8,455 nucleotides of DNA from UBA4655 sp964585575 (GTDB taxonomy: Bacteria > Planctomycetota > Planctomycetia > Pirellulales > UBA1268), in NCBI GenBank assembly GCA_964585575.1, contig CAZPEM010000139.1:1-8455 (forward strand). The letters are read 5' to 3'. The position numbers and the translations under genes are program-made. Within the stretch, counting starts at the first letter, position 1. The number at the start of each line of letters is the position of its first letter. Below the pieces are notes generated by a model. That model was not told where the DNA came from and searched no databases. It was given only the letters and a program-made list of their open reading frames with translations. Of this stretch, positions 6,192 to 8,455 are shown piece by piece.

Positions 6192-6430
6192 GCGCAATCC
6201 CGCGAACGTGTCTGGTAGCCCTCGAGATACGGGTCGTGAGCGTCGTCTTCGGCCATTGCTTCGTTCATTGAGGCTGAGATCGAGTCGACTCCAAGTAGCG
6301 GGAACATTTCAGCAAACGCATCCGCCCGAATTACGACGTATTCGACATTCGCGGCGGGATCCACAGCGCGAGTGATCGGGCGACTGCCTGCTGCAAGCAG
6401 TTCATGCTGCTGTTGAGTGAATGTGATCAT
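6188..6430 (-). CDS. Antitoxin partner of the MazF-like toxin
   Basis: 80 residues from ATG at 6430, preceded by GGGAGA about seven bases upstream. It begins MITFTQQQHELLAAGSRP; the central RAVDPAANVEYVVIRADAF resembles the small proteins that sit before MazF-like toxins in planctomycetes and cyanobacteria ('DP...EYVvlradvy'). The acidic tail (MNEAMAEDDAHDPYLEGYQ) is of the type that wraps around a MazF dimer. I see no clear ribbon-helix-helix or AbrB fold at the N-terminus. Its stop overlaps the mazF start (ATGA). Role is inferred from position, size and tail composition. Confidence 0.75.
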   Translation of the reverse strand: MITFTQQQHELLAAGSRPITRAVDPAANVEYVVIRADAFAEMFPLLGVDSISASMNEAMAEDDAHDPYLEGYQTRSRDCA

Positions 6431-6456
6431 TGGATGTCTCCCACAAACTTTCGGAT

Positions 6457-6463
6457 GTGGTCA
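6457..6463. repeat. 7-bp direct repeat GTGGTCA flanking antitoxin-mazF (copy 1; copy 2 at 5837-5843)
   Basis: GTGGTCA occurs at 6457-6463 and again at 5837-5843 in the same orientation, bracketing the antitoxin and mazF genes. The paralogous segment at 7222-7232 lacks both genes and joins the flanks almost at this repeat. Confidence 0.55.
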
Positions 6464-6688
6464 CTATGCCGCATCGGCGTGTTCCCGATACACGAGATCG
6501 GTGACGAGCAGCAGGTCGATGATGTTGAACGTGTCGTCGGGCTGCACGACGACGGTTGTCCGGCCGGTCGATGAGGCCAGGGCGAGCTCCGGGTGAACCA
6601 CGGGAATCTCCCGCCCGTCGGCCAGGTGCATCACGAACGGCCGAAACGGCTGAGCCTTCAGGGCGCTGCGGAATTGTTCGACGGTCAT
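6464..6688 (-). CDS. Planctomycete-type small conserved protein of unknown function
   Basis: 74 residues from ATG at 6688, with AGGAGA seven bases upstream. It reads MTVEQFRSALKAQPFRPFVM, then HLADGREIPVVHPE, then STGRTTVVVQPDDTFNIIDL, then LLVTDLVY. This 'EQFRxALxAqPFRPFxihLaDGRxfpV' pattern recurs as a multicopy orphan in planctomycete genomes; no function is known to me. It looks like a small all-beta fold with one N-terminal helix. It is the first gene after a good promoter and lies 33 bases before the antitoxin-mazF-rmlD genes, so it is probably in their operon. A truncated paralogue (7230-7319) sits directly before an rmlD remnant, showing that the link between this gene and rmlD is older than the present arrangement. 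Confidence 0.85.
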   Translation of the reverse strand: MTVEQFRSALKAQPFRPFVMHLADGREIPVVHPELALASSTGRTTVVVQPDDTFNIIDLLLVTDLVYREHADAA

Positions 6689-6726
6689 GTGCGACTCTCC
6701 TGTGGATTTCTGAGGAGCCCACGGGA

Positions 6727-6754
6727 AGTGTACGCCCGTTTATTCACGTGTCAA
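6727..6754 (-). promoter_or_regulatory. Promoter of the 74-residue gene, antitoxin, mazF, rmlD operon
   Basis: TTGACA (6754-6749), a 16-bp spacer, TACACT (6732-6727). Transcription would begin near 6720, giving a leader of about 30 bases with AGGAGA before the ATG at 6688. The -35 box contains the stop codon of the decayed gene just upstream. Confidence 0.55.
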
Positions 6755-6873
6755 CCCCGGGCGTTGCTCCGCCGCAGTGTTTCCGACGGCCGCTCGCCGA
6801 CCGCTAATTCGACCTCGACCTCCGCCGCATACCGGCCTTCGTGGATCAATGTGATTTTCTTTTTCTCGCTCAG
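6751..6873 (-). pseudogene. Truncated small gene of ParE-operon type (SEKKKITLI...)
   Basis: Forty codons read LSEKKKITLIHEGRYAAEVE, then VELAVGERPSETL and a stop. The first 23 residues match the N-terminus of a small family ('MSEKxkItLireGxYvAEVeVEL') that I know from cyanobacteria and planctomycetes beside RelE/ParE genes, whose members are normally about 70 residues and continue into a 'sPyLSleDAxKLDdVReALr' region that is missing here. The start codon is CTG where ATG is expected, although GGAGG sits eight bases before it. Loss of the C-terminal half and of the ATG points to a dead gene. Confidence 0.6.
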
Positions 6874-6885
6874 GGGCCGAGCCTC

Positions 6886-6966
6886 CTACTGAAACCTTTT
6901 GCGAATCCACAGCGGATCGCGCCGAGCATCAATCACGGCCACCACAAGCGGAGGAGATGCTGACAA
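6886..6966 (-). pseudogene. RelE/ParE-type toxin remnant, C-terminal tail only (copy A)
   Basis: The frame after the antitoxin stop reads through LVVAVIDARRDP and WIRKRFQ to a TAG at 6888-6886. This is the typical end of a ParE/RelE toxin ('vvAViDxRRdPxxirxRl'). The remaining 70 or so residues, including the start, are gone: the tail directly follows the antitoxin stop codon. Copy B (8001-8052) has the same junction. Confidence 0.65.
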
Positions 6967-7038
6967 TTATCGGCCAAGCTGCATCAGGCGGGCTTTCGCA
7001 TCAATCCATGCAGAAATCGTCGCCCGGCCATCCTCAAG
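6921..7038. repeat. 118-bp segment repeated at 8007-8124 (antitoxin end plus toxin tail)
   Basis: Aligned by eye without gaps, the two copies differ at 8 of 118 positions. The segment covers the last codons of the antitoxin and the ParE-type tail, including the deletion junction between them. Homology stops at about 7038 on one side, where copy A continues into rmlD sequence, and near 6921 on the other. Confidence 0.8.
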
Positions 7039-7040
7039 CT
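6967..7040 (-). pseudogene. Addiction-module antitoxin remnant, C-terminal 24 residues (copy A)
   Basis: Encodes LEDGRATISAW followed by IDAKARLMQLGR and a TAA. It matches the end of the intact antitoxin at 8053-8271, differing at a few residues. The upstream part is replaced by rmlD sequence in the same frame, so a chimera of rmlD piece plus antitoxin tail remains open. Confidence 0.75.
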
Positions 7041-7226
7041 CGGGCCGCTGGCAGCGGTCGATCGCGAGCGCCGTCGTGTCGGCGAGCAAGGCCGCGCCGG
7101 TCGGCGACCCGCTCCCCCTCCAGCTTCGTGAGCCCATACACGTCGGGCCGAAGCGAGCGACCGCTGCAGCTCCCGCCCCACCTGCCCGTCCTTGCCGAGC
7201 AACAGGATCTTCGGAAAGGTGGTCAT
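7041..7226 (-). pseudogene. rmlD: rmlD remnant A, three collinear pieces
   Basis: 7147-7226 matches rmlD 5765-5844 (2 mismatches in 80) from the exact start codon; 7111-7142 matches 5415-5446; 7041-7106 matches 5208-5273 (3 mismatches in 66). Order and orientation are preserved, so this is a deletion derivative of an rmlD copy, with about 140 and 320 bp lost inside and the C-terminal third gone. The first deletion shifts the frame. Cofactor loop coding survives; YxxxK does not. The low divergence indicates a fairly recent duplication. Confidence 0.88.
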
Positions 7227-7229
7227 GCA

Positions 7230-7319
7230 CTATGCCGCATCGGCGTGTTCTCGGTACTCAAGATCGGTCTGCATCACGAACGGGCGAAACGGCTGAGCCT
7301 TCAGGGCGCTGCGGAATCG
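7230..7319 (-). pseudogene. Remnant of the 74-residue planctomycete-type gene
   Basis: 7228-7268 matches 6462-6502 (4 mismatches in 41) and 7270-7319 matches 6627-6676 (2 mismatches in 50). About 123 bp of the middle is missing and the first codons, with the start, are cut off at 7319. Its TAG lies three bases before the rmlD remnant's ATG, so these two genes were once adjacent. Confidence 0.82.
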
Positions 7320-7330
7320 CTTTCTCCTGG

Positions 7331-7510
7331 CTAATGCGTGACAGCTGCTACCTCGATGGGGCGTCGAGGCGGGAGACGAACAACTTTTCTATCGCCGGCA
7401 GCATCTTGCCGCTGGGCTTCTTTGACAATGTCGTGGAGCCGGAACCCGAGACGGGCAGCTAACTGCTCGCGGACTGCTCGCACTTCAGCAACGACCGGAT
7501 CAGATTCCAT
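7331..7510 (-). CDS. 59-residue partner of the PIN-domain toxin, antitoxin candidate
   Basis: ATG at 7510-7508, TAG at 7333-7331. The protein reads MESDPVVAEVRAVREQLAAR, then LGFRLHDIVKEAQRQ, then KVVRLPPRRP. The pattern 'DPivxEvrxxReqlaarfgxDlxxixxxaxxxq...vvxxPPRrp' is a common short planctomycete/cyanobacterial family that regularly sits next to PIN-domain toxins. It overlaps the end of the PIN gene by 11 bases, so it is translated from the same message, toxin first. It is intact and ends only 11 bases from the broken 74-residue-gene remnant. Antitoxin function is inferred from this pairing; the basic proline-rich tail is not obviously DNA-binding. Confidence 0.75.
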   Translation of the reverse strand: MESDPVVAEVRAVREQLAARLGFRLHDIVKEAQRQDAAGDRKVVRLPPRRPIEVAAVTH

Positions 7511-7985
7511 CGTCGATCTCCAGCAATTCCTGCGGCGTGCAAATGACCGGGGGCTCGAATCCCATTTTACGGCAAACGGATTCGATCCGCGGCCGGAGAG
7601 CAGGATTCGCGATATGCCGGCAATTCCAGGTCAGGAGATACTCGACACCGTTGACGGCAGCTACTGCGATATGCAGGGCATCTGTGGCTGCCTTTGGCGG
7701 CAGCGGCACCCCTTCAAGCAAGGCCGCGGCAAGCGATTCCGCATCAGTCGTGACCTCCAGCAGCGGCACGTCGGCCAATACGCGCAGCCGATCCGCCGCG
7801 GCAGCCGAATCACCCGCCGAGCACTCGCCGATGACAAACCGCGAGACGTACACGGAAAACCTATGCCGGTGCCCAGACCACCACTCGTGCGTGGTCTGCT
7901 GGTTCGCAGCAATCCGGAGCACGCCGCTGGGCTGCATCGCTAGGTAGCCGATGATCGTCGTTTCGAGATAAACGGTTGGATACAT
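7500..7985 (-). CDS. PIN-domain protein, VapC-like toxin candidate
   Basis: 161 residues from ATG at 7985. It belongs to the PIN subgroup that starts VYLETTIIGYL, with glutamate (E8) where classical VapC has aspartate. The other acidic positions are E54 (FVIGE) and D102 (KAATDALHIAVA), and the last is TWNCRHIAN (119-127), with N121 where many PIN proteins have aspartate. The fold is complete. Members of this subgroup are annotated as type II toxins; whether the E8/N121 set is fully active as a metal-dependent RNase is uncertain. The 59-residue partner overlaps its 3' end. Upstream lies a toxin tail and an unrelated antitoxin, so it is not their mate. Confidence 0.82.
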   Translation of the reverse strand: MYPTVYLETTIIGYLAMQPSGVLRIAANQQTTHEWWSGHRHRFSVYVSRFVIGECSAGDSAAAADRLRVLADVPLLEVTTDAESLAAALLEGVPLPPKAATDALHIAVAAVNGVEYLLTWNCRHIANPALRPRIESVCRKMGFEPPVICTPQELLEIDDGI

Positions 7986-8000
7986 CAGTCACCCGAGGCG

Positions 8001-8052
8001 GAACCCGCCGAACATCAATCACGGCCACCACAAGCTGAGGAGATACTGACAA
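8001..8052 (-). pseudogene. RelE/ParE-type toxin remnant, C-terminal tail only (copy B)
   Basis: Directly after the antitoxin TGA (8055-8053) the frame reads LVVAVIDVRRVP, the same tail as copy A, then departs from the family pattern toward 7990. The toxin body is missing. Part of the 118-bp repeat. Confidence 0.65.
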
Positions 8053-8271
8053 TCATCGGCCAAGCTGCATCAAGCGGGCTTTCGCATCAGGCCATGCAGA
8101 AATCGTCGCCCGGCCATCGTCAAGGCGACGAGTGCGCTCATCGAGCACTTCGCGGTGCCACTCTGGCGACCTCACATCGCAAGGTTGACCGCAAAGGCTC
8201 TGGCATACGCTTTCAAGAAGCCGGACTTTCTCAGCAAGCGACAAAGTCTCTATTTGGATATCGACGGCCAT
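8053..8271 (-). CDS. Addiction-module antitoxin (TIGR02574-like), now without a toxin
   Basis: 72 residues from ATG at 8271, chosen because AGGAGG lies five bases upstream (a GTG at 8292 would put that site inside the gene). It reads MAVDIQIETLSLAEKVRLLE, then SPEWHREVLDER, then RRLDDGRATISAW and DAKARLMQLGR. This is the 'LsxxERlxLxexlwdsL...pxWhxevLxeRlxrlexGxaxxxxwexak' pattern of the putative addiction-module component family, normally followed by a ParE/RelE toxin. Here only the last residues of such a toxin remain directly after the stop. Full-length antitoxins that outlive their toxin can protect against related toxins elsewhere; that role is inference. Confidence 0.85.
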   Translation of the reverse strand: MAVDIQIETLSLAEKVRLLESVCQSLCGQPCDVRSPEWHREVLDERTRRLDDGRATISAWPDAKARLMQLGR

Positions 8272-8386
8272 GACGCCCTCCTTCACCACCACTCAGTGTC
8301 GCGAATCAACCCCGTATTGCCTCCGCCATATCAAGGAAGGTATCGCAGGAGTTTGTCCTGAGCGATCACAATCGTATGCGGCAGCC
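8272..8386. other. Intergenic stretch with a possible gene tail
   Basis: No complete gene. On the minus strand one frame reads WLPHTIVIAQDKLLRYLP to a TGA at 8333-8331; it looks like a plausible protein C-terminus, but I cannot place it and it may be chance. The rmlD-remnant frame closes at TGA 8368-8366. No clear promoter for the antitoxin was found. Confidence 0.35.
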
Positions 8387-8455
8387 AATCGCCGTCTCGG
8401 GCCGCCGCCAGCGGTCAATCGCGACGAGGCGAGCCGAAGCGAGCGACCGCTGCAG
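8387..8455 (-). pseudogene. rmlD: rmlD remnant B with internal deletion (5' part outside window)
   Basis: 8412-8455 matches rmlD 5744-5787 and 8387-8422 matches 5197-5232; the two overlap on an 11-base near-repeat (CGGTC-A/G-ATCGC). The deleted stretch is 522 bp, exactly 174 codons, so the frame continues: ASARLVAIDR joins RRPETAI, then leaves rmlD and stops at 8368-8366. The active-site region is lost. The beginning of this copy lies beyond the window. Confidence 0.85.

Noticed and set aside
6435..6463. Hairpin CCACA/TGTGG between the 74-residue gene and the antitoxin
   Set aside because: Five-base stem with a ten-base loop; too weak to call an operator or terminator.
3714..8455. Integron-like cassette array (many same-strand TA genes and gene fragments)
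   Set aside because: No attC-type sites with GTTRRRY / RYYYAAC ends were seen between genes, and no integrase is present. The fragments are deletion derivatives of a few genes, not varied cassettes.

Overview
The window looks like a piece of a high-GC bacterial chromosome, most likely a planctomycete. The best taxonomic clue is a 74-residue orphan (6464-6688) of a small family (FRPFVMHLADGRE...FNIIDLLLVT) that I know mainly from Planctomycetota. Weak or absent Shine-Dalgarno sequences at several genes and dense toxin-antitoxin (TA) content fit that. All genes except one pair lie on the minus strand.

Layout, read along the minus strand from right to left. (a) 8455-6751 is a scrambled stretch. 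It holds one intact PIN-domain gene with an overlapping 59-residue partner, one intact addiction-module antitoxin, and debris: two remnants of rmlD, one remnant of the 74-residue gene, one antitoxin tail, two copies of the same ParE-type tail, and one decayed 40-codon gene. (b) 6754-4930 is an apparently live operon with a TTGACA-type promoter: 74-residue gene, antitoxin, mazF-like toxin, rmlD. The last three are joined by ATGA stop/start overlaps. (c) 4933-3714 is a Fic-domain gene with its own promoter inside a 19-bp-arm inverted repeat. (d) 2951-3675 (plus strand) is a MntA/HepT-type nucleotidyltransferase plus HEPN pair. (e) 2824-609 is a DUF4143-type ATPase coupled by ATGA to a GalU-like sugar-nucleotide transferase. 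(f) 578-1 is a two-gene module with a near-consensus promoter, a palindrome in its spacer, a probable leaderless start and an ATGA-coupled second gene that leaves the window.

Two nucleotide-sugar genes (galU-like and rmlD) are thus embedded in, and translationally coupled to, TA-type or ATPase genes. The rmlD copies and their neighbours show a history of segmental duplication followed by internal deletion. The 74-residue gene and rmlD are adjacent in the broken copy, but in the live copy an antitoxin-mazF cassette bounded by 7-bp direct repeats lies between them.

Most interesting leads: the promoter/operator-controlled toxin-immunity-like pair at the left edge; the TA cassette between the 74-residue gene and rmlD; the twin ParE-tail deletions; and the Fic operator. 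Family assignments come from recognising motifs by eye, without any database search.
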